This document shows positions 13,745-21,974 of a stretch of 24,758 bases of DNA, piece after piece. The position numbers and the translations under genes are program-made. The notes under the pieces are model-generated. The model did no database searches. It worked only from the letters and a program-made list of their open reading frames with translations, and had not been told where the DNA came from. Source of the stretch: Stenotrophomonas sp. UBA2124 (GTDB taxonomy: Bacteria > Pseudomonadota > Gammaproteobacteria > Xanthomonadales > Xanthomonadaceae); assembly GCA_002329155.1 (NCBI GenBank), contig DCXY01000039.1, positions 1-24,758 on the forward strand, written 5' to 3'. Each line of letters begins with the position of its first letter. Position 1 is the first letter of the stretch.

Positions 13745-14755
13745 ATGACTGAAACCACCTCGCGTTCCATCCCCCTGCAGGTCGTGCAGGCCGATACCCC
13801 GGCCGCGCCGCTGCAGGCCGGCGTCAAGCAGATCGGCGGCGACAAGATCGGCCGTTCGCCGGTGCAGTTCGCCGACGCGCCGGTGCTGCGCAAGCCGTCA
13901 TGGATCCGCGTGCGCATTCCTTCCGGCAATGCCGTACAGAACCTCAAGGCCAAGCTGCGCGAGAACCGCCTGGTGACGGTGTGCGAGGAAGCCAGCTGCC
14001 CGAACATCCACGAATGCTTCGGCCACGGCACCGCCACCTTCATGATCCTGGGCGAGGTCTGCACCCGCCGCTGCTCGTTCTGCGACGTGGCCCACGGCCG
14101 GCCGAAGCCGCCCGATGCCAACGAGCCGGCCAGCCTTGGCCAGACCGTGGCCGACATGGGCCTGAAATACGTGGTGGTGACCAGCGTTGACCGCGACGAC
14201 CTGCGCGACGGCGGTGCCCAGCATTTCGTTGACTGCATCAGCGCCATCCGCGAGAAGTCGCCCGGCACCCGCATCGAGATCCTGACCCCGGATTTCCGTG
14301 GCAAGGGCCGCATGGAACGCGCGCTGGAAATCCTGGCGCAGAACCCGCCGGACGTGTTCAACCACAACATCGAAACCGTGCCGGACCTGTACCGCAACGT
14401 GCGCCCGGGCGCGGACTACCAGTGGTCGCTGACCCTGCTGAAGCACTTCAAGGCCCAGCACCCGGGCGTGCCCACCAAATCCGGCATCATGCTGGGGCTG
14501 GGCGAGACCTTCGAGCAGGTGCAGGCCACCCTGCGCGACCTGCGCGCGCATGACGTGGAAATGATCACCATTGGCCAGTACCTGCAGCCCACCGCGCACC
14601 ACCACCCGGTGCTGCGCTACTGGACGCCGGAGGAGTACAAGGCGTTCGAGGTGTACGGCTACGAGCTGGGCTTCACCCATGTGGCCTCCGGCCCGATGGT
14701 GCGTTCGTCCTACCACGCCGACCAGCAGGCGGCCGGTGCCGGCGTCGCGGTCTGA
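13745..14755 (+). CDS. lipA: Lipoyl synthase LipA
   Basis: LipA is a radical SAM enzyme that inserts two sulfur atoms into the octanoyl chain placed by LipB, sacrificing its auxiliary 4Fe-4S cluster. It is 336 residues, the usual length. Auxiliary-cluster cysteines are Cys80, Cys85 and Cys91 (C-x4-C-x5-C). The radical SAM cluster is Cys106, Cys110 and Cys113 (CTRRCSFC). The C-terminal RSSYHADQQ motif (Ser321/Ser322) supplies the known serine ligand of the auxiliary cluster. The N-terminal 35 residues are variable. It starts 16 bases after lipB, and paired hairpins follow the stop. Confidence 0.98.
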   Translation: MTETTSRSIPLQVVQADTPAAPLQAGVKQIGGDKIGRSPVQFADAPVLRKPSWIRVRIPSGNAVQNLKAKLRENRLVTVCEEASCPNIHECFGHGTATFMILGEVCTRRCSFCDVAHGRPKPPDANEPASLGQTVADMGLKYVVVTSVDRDDLRDGGAQHFVDCISAIREKSPGTRIEILTPDFRGKGRMERALEILAQNPPDVFNHNIETVPDLYRNVRPGADYQWSLTLLKHFKAQHPGVPTKSGIMLGLGETFEQVQATLRDLRAHDVEMITIGQYLQPTAHHHPVLRYWTPEEYKAFEVYGYELGFTHVASGPMVRSSYHADQQAAGAGVAV

Positions 14756-14770
14756 ACCCCGCCTGTCGCA

Positions 14771-14825
14771 CCCGTGCCGGCGCCTGCGCCAGCACGGGAA
14801 TGCCGGCGCTTGCCAGCGCCCGTGC
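14771..14825 (+). promoter_or_regulatory. Mutually exclusive hairpins after lipA
   Basis: CCCGTGC (14771-14777) pairs with GCACGGG (14792-14798), with inner pairs GGCG/CGCC around CCTG. The same GCACGGG can instead pair with a second CCCGTGC at 14819-14825, enclosing a perfect GGCGCT-TGCC-AGCGCC hairpin (14805-14820). No T-run follows. This may be the lipA transcript end or an attenuator-like switch; the role is inferred. Confidence 0.4.
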
Positions 14826-14890
14826 CGCCCCGGTTCACATTCTGCTACAGCTGGCCCGCTAGGCTGCCGATGGTCAACGTGACAAGCGCC

Positions 14891-14919
14891 GAAACTTTCG
14901 GCACTGTCAGGGTGTCCGA
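14891..14919 (+). promoter_or_regulatory. Possible sigma-E (RpoE) promoter of prc
   Basis: GAAACTT (14891-14897) and TCCGA (14915-14919) are 17 bases apart. This resembles the RpoE pattern GGAACTT, 16-17 bases, TCTGA/TCAAA. The start point would be near 14925, 40 bases before the ATG. A sigma-70 alternative upstream (TTCACA at 14834) has no well-spaced -10. Confidence 0.35.
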
Positions 14920-14964
14920 GCTTTCCGCAGCCTTCTTCCACCGTCCGGTGCCACGAGTACTTTG

Positions 14965-17139
14965 ATGACTTACCGAGTTCCTGCCTTCCTGCTGGCCTTC
15001 GCGCTGACCGTGCCTGCGGCGATGCTGGCGCGTGCTGATTCCCCGGCCCTGCCGTCGGCAGCGACGGTGGACCAGGCCACGACCTCCAAGCTGGTCTATG
15101 GCCTGCTGTCGGACAGCCGCTATGCCTACCGCCCGCGCCCACTGGATGCGGCCACCTCCCAGGACGTGTTCAAGCGTTACCTGGAGTCGCTGGACGGCGG
15201 CAAGCAGTTCTTCAGCAAGGCCGACGTGGACGGCTTCGCGCCGCTGGCCGCACGCACCGGCGATGCCATCCGCACCGGCGAGCTGGACCCGGCCTTCCAG
15301 GTATTCAGCGTGTACCGCAAGCGCGTGGCCGAGCGCGTGGCGCATGCACGCGCCCTGCTCAAGCAGGAGCCGGATTTCACGCTGGCCGAGCGCTTCGAGT
15401 ACGACCGCAAGGACGTGCCGTGGGCCACCGATGCCGAGCTGGACGAGCTGTGGCGCAAATCGGTGAAGAACGACTGGCTGCGCTTGAAGCTGGCCGGCAA
15501 GCAGCCCGCCGACATCCGCAAGACGCTGGACAAGCGTTACGAGACGATGGGCAAGACCATCAACGAGTACAAGAACGAGGACATCTTCTCGTTCTTCATG
15601 AACGCCTACACCAGTGCGGTGGACCCGCATACCGACTACTTCACCCCGCGCACGGCCGAGAATTTCAACCAGGCCATGTCGCTGTCGCTGGAGGGCATTG
15701 GTGCCCAGCTGCAGCGCCAGGACGACATGGTGGTGATCCGCGAGGTGGTGCCCGGTGGACCGGTGGACCTGGACGGCACGCTGAAGGCCGGTGACCGCAT
15801 CGTCGGCGTCGGCCAGGGCAAGTCCGGCCCGCTGGAGGACGTGATCGGCTGGCGCATCGACGATGTGGTGGCCAAGATCCGTGGCGCCAAGGACACCCAG
15901 GTGCGGCTGGAATACATCCCCGCCGCCGAAGGCGTGGATGGCAAGCACCGCACGGTGACCCTGACCCGGCAGAAGATCCGCCTGTCCGAGCAGGCCGCCA
16001 AGGGCGAGACCATGACCATTCCGGGCGCGGCCGGCGAGGCCGAGCGCCGCATCGGCATCGTCAAGCTGCCCACCTTCTACCAGGATTTCGAGGGCCGCCG
16101 CCGCAACGCCGCCGACTATGCCTCGGCCACCCGTGACGTGGCCAAGCTGCTGGCCGGCTTCAAGGCCGACAAGGTCGATGGCGTGGTGCTGGACCTGCGC
16201 AACAACGGCGGTGGTTCGCTGGATGAAGCCATCGAACTGACCGGCCTGTTCATCGAGCAGGGCCCGGTGGTGCAGGTGCGTGAATCCGGTGGCCGCGTGA
16301 CCGTCAACAGCGACCGCAACCCGGCCGTGGCCTGGGACGGCCCGCTGGCGGTGCTGATCAACCGTGGCTCGGCCTCGGCGTCGGAGATCTTTGCCGGTGC
16401 AATCCAGGACTACGGCCGTGGTCTGGTCATCGGCGAGACCACCTTCGGCAAGGGCACCGTGCAGAACGTGGTGCCGCTGGACCGTTGGCCGGCCGGTGAG
16501 AAGGAACGCTTCGGCCAGGTCAAGCTGACCATCGCCCAGTTCTTCCGCGTCAGCGGCTCCAGCACCCAGCACAAGGGTGTGGTGCCGGACCTGGCCTTCC
16601 CGGCCAGCGTGGATGCCAGCGAGTTTGGCGAAAGCACCTACGACAACGCGCTGCCGTGGACCCGCATCGCCGCCGTGCCGCACACCCAATACGGCAACTT
16701 CGCGCCGATCCTGCCGCGCCTGGATGGCCGCCACAACGAGCGCATCAAGAGCGACCGCGAGTTCCAGTGGTGGGAAGAGGACGTGCAGCAGTTCCGCACC
16801 GAGGCGGCCAAGAAGTACGTCTCGCTCAACGAGGCCGAGCGCCGCGCCGAGCGTGACAGGCAGGAAACCCAGCGCAAGCAGCGCCAGCAGATCCGCAAGG
16901 AGCTGGGCCTGCCGCTGGACCCGCTGGCCGAGGACAGCAGCGATGACGGCCTGACCGGCAACGAGCGTGACATCGTCAAGGATGCCGCGCGCGAGAAGGC
17001 GGCCGAGAAGCGCCCGGACCCGCTGCTGCGCGAGTCGGCCTCGATCCTGGCCGATGCGCTGAACCTGCTGGAAACCGACCGTCCGCTGTCGGCGCAGGTG
17101 CTGCCGCAGTCCACCGGCCCGGGGCGCTGGGCTGACTGA
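14965..17139 (+). CDS. prc: Carboxy-terminal processing (tail-specific) protease Prc
   Basis: Prc is a periplasmic S41-family protease that degrades or trims proteins from their C-termini; in E. coli it processes PBP3 and turns over the hydrolase MepS. The ATG at 14965 (MTYRVPAFLLAF) is chosen over TTG one codon earlier. The 724-residue protein has a signal peptide ending near ARA-DS, an N-terminal helical domain, a PDZ domain at about 240-330 (GIGAQLQRQDDMVVIREVVPGGPV), the S41 protease domain at about 350-560, and a basic helical C-terminal domain. The Ser/Lys dyad is Ser471 in SASASEIF and Lys496 in TFGKGTVQ, with Asp482; spacing equals E. coli Ser430, Asp441, Lys455. A strong hairpin follows. 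Confidence 0.97.
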   Translation: MTYRVPAFLLAFALTVPAAMLARADSPALPSAATVDQATTSKLVYGLLSDSRYAYRPRPLDAATSQDVFKRYLESLDGGKQFFSKADVDGFAPLAARTGDAIRTGELDPAFQVFSVYRKRVAERVAHARALLKQEPDFTLAERFEYDRKDVPWATDAELDELWRKSVKNDWLRLKLAGKQPADIRKTLDKRYETMGKTINEYKNEDIFSFFMNAYTSAVDPHTDYFTPRTAENFNQAMSLSLEGIGAQLQRQDDMVVIREVVPGGPVDLDGTLKAGDRIVGVGQGKSGPLEDVIGWRIDDVVAKIRGAKDTQVRLEYIPAAEGVDGKHRTVTLTRQKIRLSEQAAKGETMTIPGAAGEAERRIGIVKLPTFYQDFEGRRRNAADYASATRDVAKLLAGFKADKVDGVVLDLRNNGGGSLDEAIELTGLFIEQGPVVQVRESGGRVTVNSDRNPAVAWDGPLAVLINRGSASASEIFAGAIQDYGRGLVIGETTFGKGTVQNVVPLDRWPAGEKERFGQVKLTIAQFFRVSGSSTQHKGVVPDLAFPASVDASEFGESTYDNALPWTRIAAVPHTQYGNFAPILPRLDGRHNERIKSDREFQWWEEDVQQFRTEAAKKYVSLNEAERRAERDRQETQRKQRQQIRKELGLPLDPLAEDSSDDGLTGNERDIVKDAAREKAAEKRPDPLLRESASILADALNLLETDRPLSAQVLPQSTGPGRWAD

Positions 17140-17168
17140 AGCCTGGCAGCACACACGTCTGCAACGAC

Positions 17169-17213
17169 AACGCCGTCAACGTCCATGCACGTTGGCGGCG
17201 TTATGCTTTGGAC
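17169..17213 (+). terminator. Hairpin terminator after prc
   Basis: A 14-bp stem (17169-17182 with 17189-17202, one G-U pair, otherwise perfect) closes on CCATGC and is followed by ATGCTTTGG. The T tract is weak. The stem covers the in-frame GTG at 17192, which argues against that start for the next gene. Confidence 0.7.
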
Positions 17214-17236
17214 TTCCATTGAATCGTGGAGCGTCC

Positions 17237-17791
17237 ATGCGCTGGCATCAGTTCCATGCGCTGGCGGGGCTGATGGTCGTGGCCCTGGCCGGCTGCGGCG
17301 GCAAGGCCGCCGATACCACGCTGCTGCGTGAATCCTTCGATTCGGGCGACACCTACTCGCGCGATCTCGACACCACGCCCGCACAAGCCTGCGAGGCGGC
17401 GCGGCGCGCGCTGCTGGGGCAGGGCTATGCCATCACCCGTGCCGATGCGAGCAGCGTGGAAGGCAACAAGAATTTCCAGCCCAAGGAAGAAGTGCACGAA
17501 CAGCTGGTGCTGCGCGTATCATGCGCGCCGCGTGGCGATGGCCGCGCGCAGGTGTTCGCCAGTGCCGTACAGGACCGCTATGCGCTGAAGAAATCGCCCA
17601 CCTCGGCCAGTGTCGGCGTGGGTGCGCTGGGTTCGGTCTCGCTGCCGTTTGGCAGCAATGATGATTCGCTGGTGCGGGTGGCCAGCAGCACCGTGCAGGA
17701 CGCTGCCTTCTACCGCAATTTCTTCACCCGCGTGCAGCAGTTCGCCCGCCAGTTGAACGGCACGCCAGCGCCGGCTACGCCTGCACAGTGA
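17237..17791 (+). CDS. DUF2242-family lipoprotein
   Basis: This is an uncharacterised secreted lipoprotein family. The start is ATG at 17237 with GTGGAG upstream; the in-frame GTG at 17192 falls inside the prc terminator. The protein has 184 residues. The signal peptide MRWHQFHALAGLMVVALAGC has lipobox LAGC with Cys20 followed by Gly, suggesting the outer membrane. Conserved-looking segments are ESFDSGDTYSRDL, ACEAARRALLGQGYAITRA and NFQPKEEVHEQLVLRVSCAP. Its stop overlaps the next gene as GTGA, so the two are probably made together. No catalytic motif is evident; the family assignment is from memory of the domain pattern. Confidence 0.8.
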   Translation: MRWHQFHALAGLMVVALAGCGGKAADTTLLRESFDSGDTYSRDLDTTPAQACEAARRALLGQGYAITRADASSVEGNKNFQPKEEVHEQLVLRVSCAPRGDGRAQVFASAVQDRYALKKSPTSASVGVGALGSVSLPFGSNDDSLVRVASSTVQDAAFYRNFFTRVQQFARQLNGTPAPATPAQ

Positions 17792-19050
17792 CGGCATGCC
17801 GGCCCGCGCTGCGATGGCTGGCGTGCGTGGCTGGATTGCTATGTGCATGGCTGCCGTTGGCGCAGGCGAGCGAGGGCTGCGCGATGATCCTGCTGCGCGA
17901 CCTCGGCTGGCAGGTGGAGGAAAGTGCGCAGGCACAGCCTCAGGTGCAGGGCGGCACGCCGTGCCAGCGTGGCTCGTTGGCGCAGGCACAGGCCGCCGGT
18001 GATCTGAGGCTGACGCTGCCGCAGGGCTTCACCACCGCGCAGCGCGAGCAGCTTGCGCGTGAACTGCTGCAGCAGCCGGCAAGTGTCTGTGCGTATGCGT
18101 TCCGCCTTGGCGATGCCGCACGTACCGCCGCGCACCGGTTGGAAAGCAACGCGGGCTACCGCTTCTCGGCGCTGCAGACCGGGTGGATCGCGTTTGGCCT
18201 GCAGGGCGCGAAGGCGCAGGGCTGGGAATCGTTCCGCAGCTTTGGCCGTGGCTATGCGCCCGCAGGAGGCAATGCACGCGCAGTGGACGCCTTCTACGCA
18301 GGCAGGGTGCGCTCCGAATGCGGCGTGGGCCGGCAGATCGCGCAGATCGCCACGCTGCGCGAGCTGTACGGCGATGCCTTGTTCGATGCCGCGTTCAAAC
18401 CGGGCGAACTGTCCATCGGTACCTTCCTGACCCTGCATGACACCGACAGCATCCTGCTGGGCCGCAACGCGGGTGAGTTCTTCGCCGATGGCAAGGCGGT
18501 GCGCACCGCCGCGATGGGGCGGCAGGCCTTCATGGGGCTGCCGGGCTTCATCACCCACGTCCATGACCGGATATATCTGGATGATGTCCACAACCAGGCC
18601 GAGAATTTCATCATCACCGACCTGAGCGATGCCGCAGCGCAGGCGTTGGCGCAGCACGGTGGCTTCGCTTACTACGATGCGCAGAACCTGCGCGTGTGGG
18701 AGCTGTCGCGGCAGCTGCAGATGGAGCGCAGCGGCTGGCGCTATTTCGAGCGGCTGCTGCATGAACGCGATGCTGCGTTGCGCGCGAAGCTGGCGCCGGA
18801 ACACCAGGCCGCGCTGCGGCAGCTGGATGCGCTGCTGGCCGACCCGGTATACCGCGAGCTGATGATCTATGTGCATCCCAAAGGCGTGCGCCCGCTCGGG
18901 TATCACATCGTGCGGCTGCTGGACCGCAACCCGCGTACGCCCTTCAGCATCGAGCTGACCCTGCACAACCTGCACACCACGCTCTACCAGCGCTGGATTG
19001 ACGCGCGCCTGCGCGCCTGTGCAGCCAGCACTTCTTCCCCCACACCCTGA
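17788..19050 (+). CDS. Secreted protein of unknown function with conserved-looking Cys, Glu and His
   Basis: I do not recognise this 420-residue protein. It starts at GTG 17788, overlapping the upstream lipoprotein stop. A signal peptide (MTACRPALRWLACVAGLLCAWLPLAQA, cleavage before SEGC) predicts export. The core (about 175-300) reads SECGVGRQIAQIATLRELYGDALFDAAF, then ITHVHDRIYLDDVHNQAENFI, then AQHGGFAYYD. It holds Cys178 after Glu177, His257/His259/Asp260, Glu272 and His290. This order loosely resembles Bacillus subtilis transglutaminase Tgl (FEC at Cys116, GEN at Glu187, AHG at His200), but similarity is faint and alignment uncertain. The C-terminus is helical (LLHERDAALRAKLAPEHQAALRQLDALLADP). 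It precedes the 6-phosphogluconate dehydrogenase gene by eight bases. Confidence 0.85.
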   Translation: MTACRPALRWLACVAGLLCAWLPLAQASEGCAMILLRDLGWQVEESAQAQPQVQGGTPCQRGSLAQAQAAGDLRLTLPQGFTTAQREQLARELLQQPASVCAYAFRLGDAARTAAHRLESNAGYRFSALQTGWIAFGLQGAKAQGWESFRSFGRGYAPAGGNARAVDAFYAGRVRSECGVGRQIAQIATLRELYGDALFDAAFKPGELSIGTFLTLHDTDSILLGRNAGEFFADGKAVRTAAMGRQAFMGLPGFITHVHDRIYLDDVHNQAENFIITDLSDAAAQALAQHGGFAYYDAQNLRVWELSRQLQMERSGWRYFERLLHERDAALRAKLAPEHQAALRQLDALLADPVYRELMIYVHPKGVRPLGYHIVRLLDRNPRTPFSIELTLHNLHTTLYQRWIDARLRACAASTSSPTP

Positions 19051-19058
19051 GGTGAAAC

Positions 19059-19967
19059 ATGGAACTTGGCATGATTGGACTGGGCCGCATGGGCGCCAAC
19101 ATGGCGCTGCGGCTGCACGGCGGCGGCGTTGGCGTCACCGGCTACGACCCGGGCGAACAGGCGCGTGCGCAGCTGGCCGGCAAGGGCGTGGCAGTGGTGG
19201 ACGGGCTGGTGGCGCTGCTGCAGGCACTGCCATCACCGCGCGTGCTGTGGCTGATGGTGCCGTCGCAGGTGGTCGATGCCACGCTGGATGAACTGCTGCC
19301 GCAGTTGTCGCCGGGCGATGTGGTGATAGACGGCGGTAACTCCTGGTACCGCCAGTCGCAGAAGCGTGCGGCGCGCTGCGCGCAGGCGCAGGTGGGTTTC
19401 GTCGATTGCGGCACCAGCGGTGGCGTGTGGGGCCTGCAGGAAGGCTATTGCCTGATGATCGGTGGTGAGGGCGCGGCGGTGCAGCGCCTGTCGCCGCTGT
19501 TCCAGGCGCTGGCGCCGGCACCTGACCGTGGCTGGGCGCATGTGGGGCCGGTCGGGGCAGGGCACTACTGCAAGATGGTCCACAACGGTATCGAGTACGG
19601 AATGATGCAGGCCTATGCCGAGGGCTTCGCGCTGATGGAGAAGAAGGCCGGGATGGATCTGGATCTGGCGCAGGTGGCCGAGCTGTGGCGGCACGGCAGC
19701 GTGGTGCGCTCGTGGCTGCTGGACCTCAGCGCCGACGCGCTGCAGCGCAACCCGGCGCTGGAGGGTATCGCGCCCTATGTGGAGGATTCCGGCGAGGGCC
19801 GCTGGACGGTGAGCGAGGCGATCGAGCTGGACGTGCCGGCGCCGGTCATCACCCTGTCCCTGCTGGAGCGGCTGCGCTCACGGCAGGACAACTCGTTCAG
19901 CGACCGCATGCTGGCGGCCATGCGCAACGAGTTCGGCGGGCATGCCGTGAAAACGGCCGAAAACTGA
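19059..19967 (+). CDS. gnd: 6-phosphogluconate dehydrogenase (decarboxylating), short probably NAD-dependent form
   Basis: This enzyme oxidises and decarboxylates 6-phosphogluconate to ribulose 5-phosphate. The 302-residue protein is the short class; E. coli Gnd has about 468 residues. The Rossmann motif GLGRMG is at residues 7-12. Strand beta-2 ends in YDPGEQA, with Asp where NADP-dependent enzymes have an Asn-Arg pair, so NAD preference is inferred. DGGNSWY and CGTSGGVWGLQEGYCLMIGG bind substrate, and Lys172 in HYCKMVHNGIEYGMMQAYAEG is the catalytic lysine. The start ATG has GAGGTG upstream, partly in the preceding stop region. A palindrome with a T-run lies about 100 bases downstream. No zwf, edd or pgl is adjacent. 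Confidence 0.93.
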   Translation: MELGMIGLGRMGANMALRLHGGGVGVTGYDPGEQARAQLAGKGVAVVDGLVALLQALPSPRVLWLMVPSQVVDATLDELLPQLSPGDVVIDGGNSWYRQSQKRAARCAQAQVGFVDCGTSGGVWGLQEGYCLMIGGEGAAVQRLSPLFQALAPAPDRGWAHVGPVGAGHYCKMVHNGIEYGMMQAYAEGFALMEKKAGMDLDLAQVAELWRHGSVVRSWLLDLSADALQRNPALEGIAPYVEDSGEGRWTVSEAIELDVPAPVITLSLLERLRSRQDNSFSDRMLAAMRNEFGGHAVKTAEN

Positions 19968-20011
19968 ACCAAGGCCACGCTCTGCAGGGCGTTCACTCGC
20001 CGCGCGTTTCA

Positions 20012-20065
20012 TGCAATCCTTGCACCTCGGCAGAGGGGACTGCGGACCATCCATTCAGGTGGATG
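20012..20065. promoter_or_regulatory. Inverted repeats in the gnd-kinase gap
   Basis: TGCAA-TCC-TTGCA at 20012-20024 is a perfect short dyad, suitable as an operator. CATCCA (20048-20053) and TGGATG (20060-20065) form a second dyad with a 6-base gap. No clear sigma-70 promoter is visible for the downstream kinase. Function is inferred. Confidence 0.3.
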
Positions 20066-20067
20066 CC

Positions 20068-20085
20068 ACGCGCATGCGCGTTTTT
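20068..20085 (+). terminator. Probable terminator after gnd
   Basis: The perfect 14-base palindrome ACGCGCATGCGCGT (20068-20081) is followed directly by TTTT, making a short GC-rich hairpin with a T-run. It lies 100 bases after gnd and 71 before the kinase ATG. Confidence 0.55.
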
Positions 20086-20156
20086 CTGCAGGGGATACCG
20101 CCAACCATGTGCAGCGGCGCCGGCAAGCACCGGCCCGCGCACTGTCACGGGAGAGG

Positions 20157-21974
20157 ATGGCATTGCGATTCACCGATGAGGACTGGAACCGTTGGCGCCT
20201 GATCGGGCTGGCCCTGGCCGCACTGCTCATCATCACCGTCCCCGCGCTCACCCTGCTGCGCCTGACCAACGAAAGCGTGGCCTCGGCCAACTGGGTGGCG
20301 CACACCCAGGCGGTGGGCGCGCGCCTGTACAACCTTCAGGCGGACATCCGCGACGTGGAGTCGGCCGCGCTCACCCTGTCCAAGGGCATCGACACGCCGG
20401 CCCTGCGCCAGCGCATGCGCGCGGCCGACCGCATCTCGGTGAACCTCAACGAGCTCTCGCAGCTGGTCAGCGACAGCCCCGAGCAGTTGATGCGCATCGG
20501 CAAGATGGATTCGATGCTGGAGCGGCGCATGGCCCTGGCCAAGGAGATCGCCTCCAGTACCGACCTGACGCGGCAGGACCAGCTGATCGAGGAAATGACC
20601 TTCCAGTACCCCATCCGCGATCTGGTGGAAGCCCTGCAGCGGCATGAAGAAGAGCTGCTGGTGGAGCGTGCGCTGGCCGCCAAGCGCCAGCAGCGCATGT
20701 CCACGCTGGTGACCTGGAGCGCCCTGCTCGTGCAGCTGCTGTTGCTGCTGCTGGTGCTGTGGCTGTTGAAGCGGCAGATCGGCAGCCGGCTGGATGCCGA
20801 GCAACAGCTGAGCAGGGCCAGCGCCCGCGCCAGTGCCGTGCTGCAGACCGTGCGCGAACCCATCGTGCTGCTCGATGGCAAGCTGCGCATCCTGCTGCAC
20901 AACAACGCATTCAGCGAGCTGTACGGCGTGGAGGACGAGGACATCAACCAGCGCCCGTTGCAGGACGTGGGTGATGGCGCCTGGAGCGACCCCATCGTGC
21001 GCCAACGGCTGGCCGATGTGCTGCTGCGTGGCCGTGAGCTGTGGGACTACGAGCACCTGCAGCAGGGTGCCGATGGCCTCTCGCGCACCATGCTGATCAA
21101 CGCGCGGCGCATGATGCTGCCCGATGCCGAGGATGAAGTGGTGCTGATGACCATCAGCGACATCACCCTGCAACGGGCGGTGCAGGTGCGGGTGGAGGAG
21201 CTGAACCGGCAGCTGGAGGGCAAGGTCGAGCAGATGGCCGACGTCAACCGCGAGCTGGAGGCGTTCAGCTATTCGGTTTCGCACGACCTGCGCGCGCCGT
21301 TGCGGCACGTGGCCGGTTTTTCGGACAAGCTGCGCAAGCACCTGGGTGAGGAGGCGGACGAGAAATCACGCCATTACCTGGATGTGATCGGCGATTCGGC
21401 CAGGCGCATGGCCGCGCTGATCGATGACCTGCTGGTGTATTCACGGCTGGGCCGTGGTGCCATGCGCATGCAGGCGGTGGACATGCAGTCGCTGGTGGCC
21501 GACACCCGCTCCATGCTCGATGCCAACCTGCGCAACGAGGCCGGGCCAGATGGCGTGCCACGCAGCGTGGAGTGGCATATCGGCCCGCTGCCGGTGCTGG
21601 TGGCCGATGAGAACATGATGCGCCAGGTGTGGCTGAATCTGCTGGGCAACGCGGTCAAGTACACCGCAGGGCGCGAGAAGGCGGTCATCGAGGTTTCGGC
21701 CAAGCAGTTGCCCGACGGCAGCCACCAGTTCAGCGTCACCGACAATGGCGCAGGCTTCGACATGCAGTACGCTTCCAAACTGTTCGGGGTGTTCCAGCGT
21801 CTGCACAAGGCATCGGAGTACGCGGGCACAGGCATCGGCCTGGCCAGCGTACGCCGCGTGCTGACCCGTCACGGCGGCCGTATCTGGGCCGATGCGCAGG
21901 TGGACCAGGGGGCCACCTTCAGCTTCATTGTTCCCCCGGTTACCGAAGCAAATTACAAGGATTCACTGCCATGA
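20157..21974 (+). CDS. Membrane sensor histidine kinase (CHASE3-PAS-HisKA-HATPase)
   Basis: This is the sensor kinase of a phosphorelay with the next two genes. ATG 20157 follows GGGAGAGG, giving 605 residues; the open stretch from 20109 lacks such a site. Two membrane helices (about 15-35 and 182-204) enclose a periplasmic helical region like CHASE3 (NWVAHTQAVGARLYNLQADIRDVESAAL). A PAS-like domain spans about 225-335 (VREPIVLLDGKLRILLHNNAFSELYG), followed by a coiled coil. The HisKA domain has phospho-accepting His376 in SYSVSHDLRAPLRHVAGF, the form typical of phytochrome-type kinases, though no chromophore domain is present. HATPase motifs are NLLGNAVKYT, DNGAGFD and GTGIGLASVRR. Its stop overlaps the regulator as ATGA. 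Signal unknown. Confidence 0.93.
   Translation: MALRFTDEDWNRWRLIGLALAALLIITVPALTLLRLTNESVASANWVAHTQAVGARLYNLQADIRDVESAALTLSKGIDTPALRQRMRAADRISVNLNELSQLVSDSPEQLMRIGKMDSMLERRMALAKEIASSTDLTRQDQLIEEMTFQYPIRDLVEALQRHEEELLVERALAAKRQQRMSTLVTWSALLVQLLLLLLVLWLLKRQIGSRLDAEQQLSRASARASAVLQTVREPIVLLDGKLRILLHNNAFSELYGVEDEDINQRPLQDVGDGAWSDPIVRQRLADVLLRGRELWDYEHLQQGADGLSRTMLINARRMMLPDAEDEVVLMTISDITLQRAVQVRVEELNRQLEGKVEQMADVNRELEAFSYSVSHDLRAPLRHVAGFSDKLRKHLGEEADEKSRHYLDVIGDSARRMAALIDDLLVYSRLGRGAMRMQAVDMQSLVADTRSMLDANLRNEAGPDGVPRSVEWHIGPLPVLVADENMMRQVWLNLLGNAVKYTAGREKAVIEVSAKQLPDGSHQFSVTDNGAGFDMQYASKLFGVFQRLHKASEYAGTGIGLASVRRVLTRHGGRIWADAQVDQGATFSFIVPPVTEANYKDSLP

Noticed and set aside
14771..14825. Stenotrophomonas GTAG-type REP element
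   Set aside because: The hairpins lack the GTAG head that defines that family.
14845..17154. Open reverse-strand frame of 769 codons across prc
   Set aside because: Antisense shadow of prc with low-complexity product; the + strand has the full protease with its dyad.
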